Shown: positions 54,738 through 64,000 of the stretch, one piece after another
Layout of the letters: each line of letters opens with the position of its first letter
Position numbering within the stretch: position 1 is the first letter of the stretch
Assembly: GCA_964406155.1 (NCBI GenBank)
Contig: CAYOQR010000007.1
Coordinates: 1 to 64,000 of the forward strand
DNA from: Dongia_B sp964406155
GTDB taxonomy: Bacteria; Pseudomonadota; Alphaproteobacteria; Dongiales; Dongiaceae
Direction of reading: 5' to 3'
DNA: 64,000 bases
Made by a program: the position numbers and the translations under genes
The notes under the pieces: generated by a model
Told to the model about the DNA's origin: nothing
The model's database searches: none
The model's input: the letters and a program-made list of their open reading frames with translations, nothing else

Positions 54738-55697
54738 TTACCGCTGGCGCAAGGTCAGCCAGGAGACGCCAAGCACCGAGAGAATGATCAGCGCCGCGCC
54801 GGCCCATTGACCGGCAGCCAGCCGCTCGCCCAGCAGGAGGTGCGCGGTGGCGAGACCGCTTACCGGAATGAGCGGTAGATAGAGCGAACTGACCGATGCC
54901 GAGACATGGCGCAAGGCGATGAGATAGAGCCAGAACGGCAACGCGAATTGCAGCAGGCCGGAAGCGATCACGATCAGGCCGATCTCGGGCGTCAGTCCAT
55001 CCAGGCCGAGCGGCGACAGCTTGAAAGCCAGCGCCGCCAGCAAGGCGATGACAGCGATGCCGAGCGCCGCGCCCTGCTGCACCGCCACCAGAACGAGACC
55101 GTCATTGCCCATGATGAGGCGCCGGCTGAGCACGACGTAAAGCGAAGCCACGGCGACACTGCCGAGGACCAGCACATCGCCGATCATGCCCTGGTTGCCG
55201 ATGCCCCCCTGACCCGAAAGCGCCGCCAAATCGACCTGCGGCAGGATCACGAGCGCCGTGCCGAGCAAGGTCACCGCCGCCAGCGAGATCTGCAACCGCG
55301 ACAGCCGTTCCCCCAGAAGAGCCGCCGCCAAGGCCATGATCAGGATGGGCTCGGTCGCGTCCAGCAGCACGACCTTGCTGGCGCTGGTAAAAAGCAACCC
55401 CAACACCACGAGGAGATAAGTCAATCCTGGCTGCAAGGCGCCGCTGAAACAGGCACACCAGAAACCACCCCGGGTGAAGACCGCTGTTTCCCGGCGCTTC
55501 CGGCGCAGCAGTGCCGCCGGCCAGAGCAGGCCGACGCTGACCAGCAATTGCAGGGTGAGCAGCGTCACGGGCGGCAAGCTCTCAATCGCCCGCTTGCTCA
55601 GGGGCACCGACAAGCCCCAGCACAACGCCGCCGCCGCAAGCGCCAGCGGCCCCCACCAGACCGATCGCGGCCGGACTTCCCCCGTCACCGTCTCCAT
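54738..55697 (-). CDS. EamA-family (DMT) transporter
   Basis: 319 aa with about ten membrane helices in two EamA repeats (LALAAAALCWGLSVPLSKRAIE; GDVLVLGSVAVASLYVVLSRRL). Exports metabolites or amino acids; substrate unknown. ATG 55697 (METVTG) has GAGGG nearby; ATG 55736 is a weaker longer choice. Convergent with betI (4-bp gap). Confidence 0.88.
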   Translation of the reverse strand: METVTGEVRPRSVWWGPLALAAAALCWGLSVPLSKRAIESLPPVTLLTLQLLVSVGLLWPAALLRRKRRETAVFTRGGFWCACFSGALQPGLTYLLVVLGLLFTSASKVVLLDATEPILIMALAAALLGERLSRLQISLAAVTLLGTALVILPQVDLAALSGQGGIGNQGMIGDVLVLGSVAVASLYVVLSRRLIMGNDGLVLVAVQQGAALGIAVIALLAALAFKLSPLGLDGLTPEIGLIVIASGLLQFALPFWLYLIALRHVSASVSSLYLPLIPVSGLATAHLLLGERLAAGQWAGAALIILSVLGVSWLTLRQR

Positions 55698-55766
55698 CCT
55701 GCCCTCGAGGCCAGATCCATCCTCCGCCAGTAGCATGGCCGGGACAATCCGGCAATCGAGCCCGAT

Positions 55767-56771
55767 CTAGGCAAACCGGCGGAGATATGCCTCGGCGAGA
55801 TCGCAGGTGCCCTCGGTGTAAGGTATGCCCAGGCTGCGGGCGAGATCGGTTTCATGATGCGAGCCGATCCAGGCAACCAGCAGCAGGCGCCGCATCAGGA
55901 TGAAGGTGGGGATTTCCTGCTCCTCGACGGCGGAAAGCGGCGCTACCCGGCGATAGCCCTTGAGCCAGGCATCAACCAGGTCCGGCACGTCGGGCCGATG
56001 TTCGATGAAGCTGAGCGCCGTGCCGATATCGTAGAGGAACCAACTGAAGCCGGAATCGTCGAAATCGATCACCTTGGTCGCCTCGCCCTCCACCAGCAGA
56101 TTGGCAAGGCGGATATCGGCATGGACGAGGCCAAACCGGTCAGGTGGCTTGCCGAAGATGTCCAGACGGCGACGGATCGTCTCGGAGAGGCGGCCAAAGA
56201 GACGCAGGCGTTCCGGCGTCATCCCCATGCCGTCCTGCCAACGCCCCCAGATCGAGCGTGTACCCAGCGCACCGTCATGATCCCAGACCTGGCGCTCGAA
56301 GCCTGCCGGCCGCCGCCACTGGCGGCTGTGGCGATGCATATGGGCACTGACCGCGCCCAATCGCTCGAACGGCCCGAGGAGATTATCCTCGGGCGGTTCA
56401 TGGCCTGTCAGGAAGGTGAACATCACCGCATGGCGGCTGTCCGGCAATTCCGCGCTGGCGAGATCCTGAATCAGTGTGCCATCCCGGGCGGCAATCGGCG
56501 CCGCCGTCAGAACACCCTCTTCCTGCAGGGCATCGAGCCATTGCAGCTCGGAGCGGATGGCGGCGCGGCTGTGATAGCCACGGCGATGGATGCGCAGGAT
56601 CGAACGGCCGCCGGTTTCGGGATCGTCGATCCGAAAGGTCGCGTTTTCCGAATGATTGATCAGTGTCGCCGTGGCGCTGGGCGAAAGCCCATAACGCGGC
56701 AGGGTCGATACCGCCAGCCGGCCGACCTTGGCGAGAAAATCCCGCGCCTCTCCGCTAGCCTCGTTGCCCAT
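55767..56771 (-). CDS. Aminoglycoside phosphotransferase / SrkA-like kinase
   Basis: 334 aa, kinase fold of the APH family. Catalytic loop VHADIRLANLLVEG and metal motif VIDFDDSGFSWFLYDIG; upstream ATP strand ATFRIDDPETGGRSILRIHR. By pattern it is nearer to homoserine-kinase/SrkA-like stress kinases than to resistance enzymes. AGGA 5 nt before the ATG. Its upstream region is a 16-bp triple repeat. Confidence 0.82.
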   Translation of the reverse strand: MGNEASGEARDFLAKVGRLAVSTLPRYGLSPSATATLINHSENATFRIDDPETGGRSILRIHRRGYHSRAAIRSELQWLDALQEEGVLTAAPIAARDGTLIQDLASAELPDSRHAVMFTFLTGHEPPEDNLLGPFERLGAVSAHMHRHSRQWRRPAGFERQVWDHDGALGTRSIWGRWQDGMGMTPERLRLFGRLSETIRRRLDIFGKPPDRFGLVHADIRLANLLVEGEATKVIDFDDSGFSWFLYDIGTALSFIEHRPDVPDLVDAWLKGYRRVAPLSAVEEQEIPTFILMRRLLLVAWIGSHHETDLARSLGIPYTEGTCDLAEAYLRRFA

Positions 56772-56780
56772 GGCTGTCCT

Positions 56781-56828
56781 GTTTTCCCCGGCCCGCGTTT
56801 TCCCGGCCGCCCGTTTTCCGGCTTGCCC
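56781..56828. repeat. 16-bp tandem repeat, 3 degenerate copies, before the APH-like gene
   Basis: Units of 16 bp start at 56781, 56797 and 56813, each beginning GTTTTCC and followed by GC-rich bases. The array ends 10 bp from the start codon of the minus-strand kinase. Confidence 0.8.
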
Positions 56829-56946
56829 GCCGCCTGACGTTGTCTGGTCAATAGCGAAACCGCCTGAAACTGGCTAGCCCTCTCCTACGCCTCGATCACA
56901 GGAACGGGCTTGCCGAAGCCGGCTCCGGCTCCGTACAAAGCAGGGC

Positions 56947-57789
56947 ATGACGAAATCTCAAACGCCGAAATCCCCGCCACCCAGACGCCCCCGCCGACCC
57001 AGGCCGCGCCCCATGCGGCCGGCTCAAGCCAGGGCAGATCAAGCCAGAACGGCCGACGGAAAGCCCCCCTTACCGACCGGCCGCCTGTCGGAAGAGGAAT
57101 TGCTGGCCCGGCTGCTCTATCGCGACGGGCTGATCCTGATCATCGACAAGCCGGCCGGCCTGCCGGTCCATGCCGGACCGGGCGGCGGACCCAATCTGGA
57201 GCAATCGCTCGACGGCCTGCGCTTCGGCCTGCCCAATCCACCGGCCCTCGCCCATCGCCTCGACCGCGATACCAGCGGCTGCCTCGTGCTCGGCCGGCAC
57301 CGCAAGGCACTCCGGAAGCTCGGCCTGCTGTTCTCCAACGGTCAGGTGGACAAAACCTATTGGGCCATCGTCCAGGGCCGCCCTGCCGAGCCCACCGGCA
57401 CCATCGACCTGCCGTTGAAGAAGCTGACCCAGCGCACCGGCTGGCGCATGACCGTGGCACAGGCCGATGACGCCGAAGCCCAGAAAGCCGTCACCGATTA
57501 CCGCCTGATGGGCAGCGACGGCGGCATCTCCTGGCTGGAATTGAAACCGCGCACGGGACGCACGCATCAAATCCGCGTTCATTGTACCGAGATCGGCTGT
57601 CCGCTGATCGGCGATCCAGCCTATGGACCCGAGGCCGCCGACAACCGGACAACAGGAGCCAAGCTGCATCTGCATGCCCGTGCGATCAGTCTGCCGCTCT
57701 ATCCGAAACGCGATCCCATCGTCGCCGAGGCCGTGCCACCGCAGCATATGCTGGAGGCTTTGACGCGTTGCGGCTATCTTGCCGGCTGA
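56947..57789 (+). CDS. RluA-family RNA pseudouridine synthase
   Basis: 280 aa. Catalytic motif HRLDRDTSGCLVL with its Asp; LIIDKPAGLPVH and GRTHQIRVHCTEIGCPLIGD are family signatures. There is no S4 domain. The first ~45 residues are a Pro/Arg-rich tail (PPPRRPRRPRPRP) that may bind RNA. Target uridine (23S or tRNA) unknown. Confidence 0.92.
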   Translation: MTKSQTPKSPPPRRPRRPRPRPMRPAQARADQARTADGKPPLPTGRLSEEELLARLLYRDGLILIIDKPAGLPVHAGPGGGPNLEQSLDGLRFGLPNPPALAHRLDRDTSGCLVLGRHRKALRKLGLLFSNGQVDKTYWAIVQGRPAEPTGTIDLPLKKLTQRTGWRMTVAQADDAEAQKAVTDYRLMGSDGGISWLELKPRTGRTHQIRVHCTEIGCPLIGDPAYGPEAADNRTTGAKLHLHARAISLPLYPKRDPIVAEAVPPQHMLEALTRCGYLAG

Positions 57790-57814
57790 TCGACCGGCAG
57801 CTTTGGGGAACGGC

Positions 57815-58663
57815 ATGCAACGTCTTGAGATCTATCAATCGCTCTGGGCCATGGAATTGCGGCGGCCGGACGGGTTCGAATGGCCCTTGGAGCGCAAATT
57901 CGAAATGTGCGCCGAGGCTGGCTACCATGGGCTCGCCATCGATCTCGTGCAGACCGATATCGAGGAAACCCTGTCCTGGCGGCGCCATTACGAGAGATAC
58001 AAGCTCGGCTGCCTGATCAATGCCTTTCCAAAGACGATCGAGGACCTAAGGCCAGTCCTGCGGGCGGCGCGCGAATTCAATGCGCCTTTCGTCAATATCG
58101 TCGGCCTCGTCATGCCGCTCCGGGTCGAGGCCGCCGCCGAGGTGGTACGCGCCTGGCTGAAGATGGCGGCGGAAGAACAGGTCACGATTCATTTCGAGAC
58201 CCACCGCAACTGCATCACCAACGATCTCTTCTTCACCTTGCTGCTGATGGACGAGGTGCCGGAGATGCGGCTCTGCGGCGATCTCTCGCATTACATGGTC
58301 GACCGCGAATTCCGCTATCCGCTGAGCGACGGCGACCAGGCGCTGATCCAGCGCGTTCTCGAGCGCTGCGATGCCTATCAGGGGCGCGTTTCCTCCCGCG
58401 AGCAGATCCAGATCCCGCTGCATTTCCCGCAAAGCCAGAAATGGCTGCAGCTCTATCTCGACTGGTGGGAGCGCGGCTTCCGGACCTGGCGCCGACAGCA
58501 TGGCAGCAATGCCGTGCTCAATTTCCAATGTGAATTGGGGCCGCCGGAATATGCCATCACCGATGCGACCGGCGCCGAGCTCTCAGACCGCTGGCAGGAA
58601 GCCCTGCAATTGCGCACGCTCGTGCAGGGCATCTGGCAGCGTTTGGAGGGCGAGGCGGCTTAG
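57815..58663 (+). CDS. Xylose-isomerase-like TIM-barrel protein
   Basis: 282 aa of the AP endonuclease 2 / sugar phosphate isomerase fold. Likely metal ligands are the Glu of VTIHFETHRNC, the Asp/His of LCGDLSHYMVD and the Glu of NFQCELGPPEY. Start chosen for GGGGAAC 5 nt before ATG 57815. Follows the RluA gene by 25 bp. Its stop overlaps that of the convergent Rieske gene by 4 bp. Substrate not identified. Confidence 0.8.
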   Translation: MQRLEIYQSLWAMELRRPDGFEWPLERKFEMCAEAGYHGLAIDLVQTDIEETLSWRRHYERYKLGCLINAFPKTIEDLRPVLRAAREFNAPFVNIVGLVMPLRVEAAAEVVRAWLKMAAEEQVTIHFETHRNCITNDLFFTLLLMDEVPEMRLCGDLSHYMVDREFRYPLSDGDQALIQRVLERCDAYQGRVSSREQIQIPLHFPQSQKWLQLYLDWWERGFRTWRRQHGSNAVLNFQCELGPPEYAITDATGAELSDRWQEALQLRTLVQGIWQRLEGEAA

Positions 58664-59823
58664 CTGGCCTCGCCGCCGATTTTCCGCAGCAGGTATTTGC
58701 CGAAATCGTAGGTGAAGCGTTCGAGGTCGCAGATCGCTCCCGGCTTGGCGAGACGCGAGCCGATCACCGAGCGCACGCCCTCGACCACACCGCGATCCTC
58801 GGCATTGACCCGGTCGAAGAAACCCTTCCACTCGGCGGCGAAGGCTTCCTTGTCCGCGACATCCGCCAGCACTTCCGGTGCATAGGAGAGACCGAAGCGG
58901 ATCCGCACCTGGTCGGTGCCGACCGGCAGAAGTGAGAGATACCAGAGATGGTCCGGCGCCAGATTGACGAGATGGCCCGGCAGCAAGGCGAAAAGCACGG
59001 TCGTCCGCCGCCAATCGCCCTCGAGATCGGTGTTCGACGGATGGGCCAGGCCACGCGGCGCATCAGGCGTCTTACGGTTGATATGCCAACTGAAGGTCGG
59101 ACGCCCCTCGAATACCTCGACCTCATTCACCGGCGAATAGCCGGCGATCGTCGCGCGGTGAACGATCGGCAGGTGGTAATCCTCCATGAAATTTTCCATG
59201 AGGATCTTCCAATTGGTCTTCCAGACCATCTCTTCCTTGAGGATCTGGACATAGCGGTCGGCACGATAGCCGCTGATCGCGGCATCCAGCTCCGCCACAT
59301 GCTGGGCGACCGGCGGCAGATCGGCATTGGCGGTCACGTAGATCCAGCCCTGCCAGACTTCCGTCCGCACCGGGGTCAAGCCGTGGTCCGACGCGACGAA
59401 ATCGGCGCATTGCTTCAGGCGCGGCGCGCTGATCAACTGGCCCTCGTAGTTATAGGCCCAGGCGTGATAGGGACAGACGATGTTCCGGCTGCATTTCCCC
59501 TCGCCGGACAGGAGCCGCATGCCACGATGGGCGCAGACATTGGACAGCGATCGGATCTCACCTGCTTCGGTTCGCAAGGTCACGATCGGCAGGCGCGGCA
59601 GATCCGTCGTGAGATAGTCGCCGGGCTTGGCCAGTTCGTCGGCACGGCCGATGCATAGCCATTCGGTCAGAAAGACGTGCTCGATCTCGGCGGCGAGAAA
59701 GGCCTCCGAAGTATAGACCTCCGGCGGCAGGGCCCGCGCCCGCTCGAAAGGCAGGGCCGCGCCCTGCCGCAACTGCGCCAGAATGTCGTTGAGTTCCGCT
59801 GTCCGATAGCTGCGTTGCGACAT
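58660..59823 (-). CDS. Rieske non-heme iron oxygenase, alpha subunit
   Basis: 387 aa from ATG 59823 (GGGGAG 9 nt upstream; 59898 is a longer option). Rieske [2Fe-2S] ligands lie in CAHRGMRLL and CPYHAWAY. The mononuclear iron site is in MENFMEDYHLPIVHRA (D-H-x3-H). The catalytic domain fits ring-hydroxylating or betaine-demethylating oxygenases such as GbcA. No reductase or beta subunit is adjacent. Substrate unknown; a quaternary amine is a guess from the rest of the window. Confidence 0.88.
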   Translation of the reverse strand: MSQRSYRTAELNDILAQLRQGAALPFERARALPPEVYTSEAFLAAEIEHVFLTEWLCIGRADELAKPGDYLTTDLPRLPIVTLRTEAGEIRSLSNVCAHRGMRLLSGEGKCSRNIVCPYHAWAYNYEGQLISAPRLKQCADFVASDHGLTPVRTEVWQGWIYVTANADLPPVAQHVAELDAAISGYRADRYVQILKEEMVWKTNWKILMENFMEDYHLPIVHRATIAGYSPVNEVEVFEGRPTFSWHINRKTPDAPRGLAHPSNTDLEGDWRRTTVLFALLPGHLVNLAPDHLWYLSLLPVGTDQVRIRFGLSYAPEVLADVADKEAFAAEWKGFFDRVNAEDRGVVEGVRSVIGSRLAKPGAICDLERFTYDFGKYLLRKIGGEAS

Positions 59824-60298
59824 CGCCGCTGTCTCCCCTATGATCTTTTTGACGTCCTGATTGGGCGTCACAATCGACGCTATCCCGCGCTGCGTCAATC
59901 CGCCATGGGCCGCATGGGTGCCATGACGCCACCGGATATCAGGACGCCACGGAGTATCAGGACGGGGTATCAGGGCACCGGCAAGGACAGCCCGGTCCCA
60001 TCACCGGCGATGATAATCAATTTCGTTCCGTTTAATTCGCCCGGCGACGACATCCAAGGCACACTTCAGATGCGCGAAAAGCTGATCAGTCGAATGGCTT
60101 CCTCCGCGACGCCGCCTTGCCACTGGACCGTCCAAGGATGATCCGGCTCCGGGCAAGGATGGCTGCCCCTCAACTGCCACCTCCTGACGCCGGATCACTC
60201 AAGAAGCCGGATTGCCCCAAGCGGACCGATCGAAGCTCCGGCCGATGGAAGAGCGGTTTTTTTACGTTTTCGTTCGGTGACCTTCCGAGGATCTATCG
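59824..60298. other. Intergenic region Rieske oxygenase / fasciclin
   Basis: About 475 bp between divergent genes. Holds an 18-bp triple repeat (59925-59973). Short open frames here show no recognisable protein features. Confidence 0.45.
59925..59973. repeat. 18-bp tandem repeat (2 full + 1 partial copy) upstream of the Rieske gene
   Basis: GACGCCACCGGATATCAG (59925-59942), GACGCCACGGAGTATCAG (59943-59960) and a 13-bp shortened copy to 59973. Confidence 0.85.
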
Positions 60299-60820
60299 AT
60301 GTCGACCCTCTTCAGCCCCATCCCCGCGACAGCGCGCCCGCTTCTCTCCCGGTTGCTCGTTCTCGTCACGATCGCCCTTCTTGCCGATGCGCAGAATGCC
60401 GCCGCCGGCAGCGTCATGGACGTGCTGCGCCAGCAGCCGGCCTTTTCCCGTTTCGTGCATCTGGTGCAGTCCAGCGGTCTGTCGGATGAACTGGAGCGCG
60501 GTGGGGCGATCACGGTCTTCGCTCCCTCGAATGCCGCTTTCGATGCCTTGCCGCCGGAGACCCTGCAGGCCCTCTCCAGCCAAGGCGACGACAATCTCAT
60601 CCGCGAAACGGTCCGGACCCTGGTCGTGCCTGAGAAATGGCCGCCGCAGAACTTCGCCCAGAAACGCTTGCGTCTGCAAGCCGTGAACGGTCAGAGCATT
60701 CTGGTCGACGGCACCGAAGGCCGATTGACGGCCAATGATGCGGAAATTCTCGATGCCGACACGACCCCCAGCAACGGCATCATCTACGAGATCGATTCCA
60801 TCCAGCCGACGCAAAGATGA
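60299..60820 (+). CDS. Secreted fasciclin-domain protein
   Basis: 173 aa with a signal peptide (LLSRLLVLVTIALLADAQNAAA) and one FAS1 domain: VMDVLRQQPAFSRFVHLVQ, ITVFAPSNAAFDALPPE, then NGQSILVDG and SNGIIYEIDSI at the C terminus. Periplasmic or surface adhesion-like domain; role unknown. Confidence 0.88.
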   Translation: MSTLFSPIPATARPLLSRLLVLVTIALLADAQNAAAGSVMDVLRQQPAFSRFVHLVQSSGLSDELERGGAITVFAPSNAAFDALPPETLQALSSQGDDNLIRETVRTLVVPEKWPPQNFAQKRLRLQAVNGQSILVDGTEGRLTANDAEILDADTTPSNGIIYEIDSIQPTQR

Positions 60821-60879
60821 TCTGATTGCAGAAGTAATTTGGCCGCAGGAGCAATCTGCTTCCGGGGATGACCGGCAGC

Positions 60880-62148
60880 TTACTTGGCGAAAGGCAGGAT
60901 GAAGCTGGCCGTGGTACCGGCATCGAGCGCGCTCTCGATCTCCAGGCTGCTGTTCTGAAGCTGCACCAGGTTCTTGCTGATGGCGAGACCGAGGCCGGTG
61001 CCCGTTATCTCGGCGCCGTCGCGGGCACGCACCTGGCTATAGGGTTCCATCACCCGCTTCAGGTCTTCCGAAGCGATGCCGCGCCCGGTATCGCAAACGA
61101 AGAGCCGACAACCGTCAGGCCGCTCCGCCACGACCAGCGCGACATAGCCGCCCGCCGGTGTGAACTTGATGGCATTGGAGACGAGATTGACCAGAACCTG
61201 TTTCAAGGCCCGGGCATCCGCAATCACCGGCGGCAACTTGGCGTCGATCCGCAAATCGAATTTCAGGTCGTGATCCTTGGCCAGACCCGACATCATCCGA
61301 TGGACCTGGGTGACCGCGGCGGCGAGATCGGTCGGCTCCAACATAACCTCGAACCTCCCGGCCTCAATCTTCGAGAGATCGAGAAGGTCGTTGATGAGGT
61401 CGAGGAGATGCTGACCGCTGTCATTGACGATATCGATGAATTCCCGGCGCCGCGCGTCGCCGAGTTCATTCTCGGTGTCCTGCCGGATGAGATCGGTAAA
61501 GCCGATGATGGCATTGAGGGGCGAGCGCAATTCATGCGCCATCGCGGCGATGAACAGCGATTTCTGCTGGAACAGGCGCTCCGCCGTTGCCTGGGCATGT
61601 TGGCTTTCCGAGGTAAGCTGAGCCAGCTCCCCCATCTGACGCACCGCTTGCGCCCGGGCCCGGCATAGTTCCAGGCTGTCGACGGCCATGCCGGCGAGAT
61701 CGCATAACAGATCCAGTTCGGCAGGCATCGGATCGCGCGGCACCTGATCGATCACGCGAAGCGTCCCCAGGCAATCGCCCGAGGGTGAGATCAGCGGCGC
61801 GGCGGCATAGAAGCGGATATGCGGATATCCCATCACCAACGGATGACGGGCGAAGCGCGCATCCCGCGACGCGTCATTCACGACCAACGGTTCGGCATCA
61901 TTGGCCGTCAGTCCTTGGAAAGCGATCCTATCGGCAATTCCGCTGATATCCAGGCCGGCCTCCGCCTGGATCCAAAGCCGGTCGACACCCATCATGGAAA
62001 GCGCCGCAACCGGAACCGCGAGAGTTGCAGCCGCAATCCGCACGGATCGGTTCAACGCATCTTCCGCCGCCGCGTCCAGAATGCCCTGGTCCAGCGGCAC
62101 GGCGCGGCGTGGCTCCTCGCTAGACGTCTTGTCGAGCATCTGATCCAT
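60880..62148 (-). CDS. GAF-domain sensor histidine kinase (soluble)
   Basis: 422 aa, no membrane segments. A GAF domain (residues ~30-175; FYAAAPLISPSGDCLGTLRVID) is followed by a short coiled coil, then HisKA with His in MAHELRSPLNAIIGF. The ATPase has LVNLVSNAIKFTPAGG, VCDTGRGIASEDL and GTGLGLAISKNL. An orphan kinase with no response regulator next to it; signal unknown. Confidence 0.93.
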   Translation of the reverse strand: MDQMLDKTSSEEPRRAVPLDQGILDAAAEDALNRSVRIAAATLAVPVAALSMMGVDRLWIQAEAGLDISGIADRIAFQGLTANDAEPLVVNDASRDARFARHPLVMGYPHIRFYAAAPLISPSGDCLGTLRVIDQVPRDPMPAELDLLCDLAGMAVDSLELCRARAQAVRQMGELAQLTSESQHAQATAERLFQQKSLFIAAMAHELRSPLNAIIGFTDLIRQDTENELGDARRREFIDIVNDSGQHLLDLINDLLDLSKIEAGRFEVMLEPTDLAAAVTQVHRMMSGLAKDHDLKFDLRIDAKLPPVIADARALKQVLVNLVSNAIKFTPAGGYVALVVAERPDGCRLFVCDTGRGIASEDLKRVMEPYSQVRARDGAEITGTGLGLAISKNLVQLQNSSLEIESALDAGTTASFILPFAK

Positions 62149-62606
62149 TACTGGCAGGCATCCAATTGTGGCGGTTCAATTTCTGGCAGCGCAGGTTGCC
62201 GCGACGTCATTGTCGGTGGCGTCCCGCACCACGCGGCAAGTCATGGCGGGACGATGCGGCATTTAATCCCCTTGCCGTTTCCCGGCCCTCGTCACCAGTG
62301 ATGCCAGCCTGCCTGCATAAAATTGCCATTGCGTTAATAAGTTAGCATTTGTGACGAAGCGCCGCGGCGAAAGCCGGCAAAGCGTTCTGCCTGCCTGGCA
62401 ACAGAGCCATGCAGGATCAACGGCTTGACCCTCTACCAAGCAACCGTTTAGGAGTCGGGGCCGAGACATTTCGTCCTCGACTTCCGTGAGAAAGGCCTGC
62501 GGCAGGTTCGCATGCGCCAATCGGTCGACACAGCCTCGCCCGATGCATCTCACCCGCATTCCGCACAACGCCTCCGACAGTCAGCTTACAAACGAGTAGC
62601 CAGACG
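62149..62606. other. Intergenic region kinase / MFS transporter
   Basis: About 458 bp between divergent genes. The AT-richer stretch near 62318-62355 is a likely promoter area. No gene, repeat or RNA recognised. Confidence 0.4.
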
Positions 62607-64000
62607 ATGACCGCCACGCCCCTCAAACTCAGCCCGTCGGAAGTCCATAAGGTGATTCTCGGCGCGATGATCGCCCTGTTCCTCGCCGCCCTGGATCAGA
62701 CCATCGTCGCCACCGCCTTGCCGTCGATCGGCGGAGATCTCGGCGACTTCCATCTGATGTCCTGGATCGTGACCGCCTATCTGCTGACGGCCACCGCCGC
62801 AACGCCGATCCTCGGCAAGCTCAGCGATCTCCATGGCCGGCGCCCGGTGATGCGGGCCAGCATTATCATCTTCCTCGCGGGCTCGGTGCTCTGTGCCCTC
62901 TCGAAATCGATGGTGGTACTGATCCTCGCCCGGGCCTTGCAAGGCTTCGGCGGCGGCGGTCTCATCACCCTCGCTCAAACAGTCGTCGCCGATGTCGTCT
63001 CCCCCCGCGAACGTGGCCGTTACGGCGCCTATTTCGCCGGGGTCTGGGCCGGTTCTTCATTGCTCGGTCCCATTCTCGGTGGCCTTCTCACGCAATATGC
63101 CAGTTGGCATTGGATCTTCTGGATCAACCTGCCGATCGGCCTCGCCGCCGTGGTCATCACCGACCGCATCCTGCAGCGGATCACCCGGCATGGATCGGCC
63201 AAGCGCATCGATTATCCGAGCGTCATCCTCTTTGCCTGCAGCAGCACATCGCTTCTGCTGGCCCTGTCCTGGGGCGGCACCGAGTTTTCCTGGCTGTCCT
63301 GGCCGATCGGTGCGGCCCTGCTGGTCTTCGCCGTCACCGGCGTCATTTTTGCCCGACGCCAGTTGCGTCTGGACGAGCCGATCATGCCGCCCCGGTTTTT
63401 CGGCGACAGCGTCGTCGCTCCGGTCCTGATGTCGATCTTCCTGGTCTTCGGCGCCTATCTGACCTTGACCGTCCTCACGCCGACTTACCTGCAACTGGTC
63501 CTGCAGCGCCAGGCCAGCGAGGTTGGCTTGATGATGATCCCGCTCATGCTCTCCTCAACGGCCGGCGCCGCGTTCTCCGGGCGCTATATCTCGCATACCG
63601 GCAGCTATAAGCTGCCGACCCTGATCGGGCTGCCCTTGGCGGTCCTTTGCCTCGTCGCACTTGGCTGTCTCACCGATCGATCGATGCCGCTCGTCACCGC
63701 CGGACTGCTGATGCTGATCGGCCTCGGCATCGGGCCGATCTTTCCGATCGCCAATGTGGCGGCGCAGAATGCCGTCGGCCGCCGCGATCTCGGCGTGGTC
63801 AGCGGCGCCATCGGCTTCGCCCGGGCCCTGGGCGGTGCCATCGCCACGGCGGCGGGCTCCGCTCTGGTGCTGGGTCTCGTCCTGCATAACCTGCCGATCG
63901 GCGGCGAAGTGAACGGATTGACCGACCTCATGCGCCGCAGCCTGAGCGTGCCGGAGCGCCAGGACGTCGCCCATGCCTTTTCGATCTTCTATTTCTGCGT
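62607..64000 (+). CDS. MFS multidrug-type transporter, DHA2 family (3' end outside window)
   Basis: At least 464 aa, still open at the window edge. Motif A and neighbours: LAALDQTIVATALPSIGGDL (the DHA2 signature with LDxTIVNVALP), GKLSDLHGRRPVM, RALQGFGGGGLITLAQTVVADVV. The 14-helix DHA2 proteins export drugs or lipids. Substrate unknown. Confidence 0.92.
   Translation, partial: MTATPLKLSPSEVHKVILGAMIALFLAALDQTIVATALPSIGGDLGDFHLMSWIVTAYLLTATAATPILGKLSDLHGRRPVMRASIIIFLAGSVLCALSKSMVVLILARALQGFGGGGLITLAQTVVADVVSPRERGRYGAYFAGVWAGSSLLGPILGGLLTQYASWHWIFWINLPIGLAAVVITDRILQRITRHGSAKRIDYPSVILFACSSTSLLLALSWGGTEFSWLSWPIGAALLVFAVTGVIFARRQLRLDEPIMPPRFFGDSVVAPVLMSIFLVFGAYLTLTVLTPTYLQLVLQRQASEVGLMMIPLMLSSTAGAAFSGRYISHTGSYKLPTLIGLPLAVLCLVALGCLTDRSMPLVTAGLLMLIGLGIGPIFPIANVAAQNAVGRRDLGVVSGAIGFARALGGAIATAAGSALVLGLVLHNLPIGGEVNGLTDLMRRSLSVPERQDVAHAFSIFYFC

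Noticed and set aside
60820..60870. Possible 17-bp tandem repeat after the fasciclin gene
   Set aside because: Too many mismatches between the two copies to claim.

Overview
The window is GC-rich, densely coded bacterial DNA and looks like an alphaproteobacterium, most likely near the Rhodospirillales (inference). The signs are a divK-pleD pair, a DinB with an N-terminal zinc ribbon, an EipB/DUF1849 periplasmic protein, a DUF1127 protein, a cysteine-free L33 (rpmG), and topA, rnr, Nudix, rpmG, divK/pleD and dinB in one neighbourhood. No rRNA, tRNA, CRISPR array, transposase or prophage was seen. topA is cut by the left edge and an MFS transporter by the right edge.

Layout. 1-9.8 kb: topA (3' part), an Ada-AlkA fusion, a LysR regulator, a DUF1127 protein, ogt, a cupin, rnr and a second LysR. 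9.8-18.8 kb: enoyl-CoA hydratase, S41 lipoprotein protease, Nudix, rpmG, pleD-divK (minus strand), a ROK kinase, dinB-rpiA. 18.8-24.4 kb: methyltransferase and LysR divergent from a gamma-butyrobetaine-hydroxylase-like/HD-domain oxygenase pair resembling TmpA-TmpB (trimethylaminoethylphosphonate to glycine betaine), then eipB and a glyoxylate-reductase-like gene. 24.5-29.0 kb: a four-cysteine Rrf2 regulator and a sulfate ABC operon sharing a candidate operator. 29.2-32.8 kb: a REC-EAL phosphodiesterase and a MASE4 hybrid histidine kinase. 32.9-37.3 kb: an agmatine-deiminase-like gene with altered catalytic motifs, aspS, rnd. 37.7-44.1 kb: a polyphosphate cluster (ppx, ppk1, SixA-like phosphatase, CYTH-CHAD) with a Pho-box-like site before ppk1; a ppk2 lies at 51.2 kb. 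44.4-48.2 kb: cytochrome c', cytochrome b561, LysR, wrbA, and a cobalamin riboswitch before an unrecognised 112-aa gene. 48.4-64 kb: serC-serA, ppk2, an alpha/beta hydrolase with a choline-binding protein divergent from betI, a DMT exporter, a kinase-fold gene, an RluA-family synthase, a TIM-barrel isomerase, a Rieske oxygenase, a fasciclin protein, a GAF histidine kinase and an MFS transporter.

Two features stand out. First, the cobalamin riboswitch (minus strand, about 48012-48230) drives a small gene with no recognised function. Second, at least eleven short tandem duplications (unit 13-28 bp, mostly 14-18) lie in the window, nearly all at gene borders; in four of them the repeated unit carries the stop codon of the preceding gene. 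Several loci concern quaternary ammonium compounds (TmpA/B-like pair, choline-binding protein and BetI, possibly the Rieske oxygenase), and several concern phosphate storage (ppk1, ppx, ppk2, CHAD).
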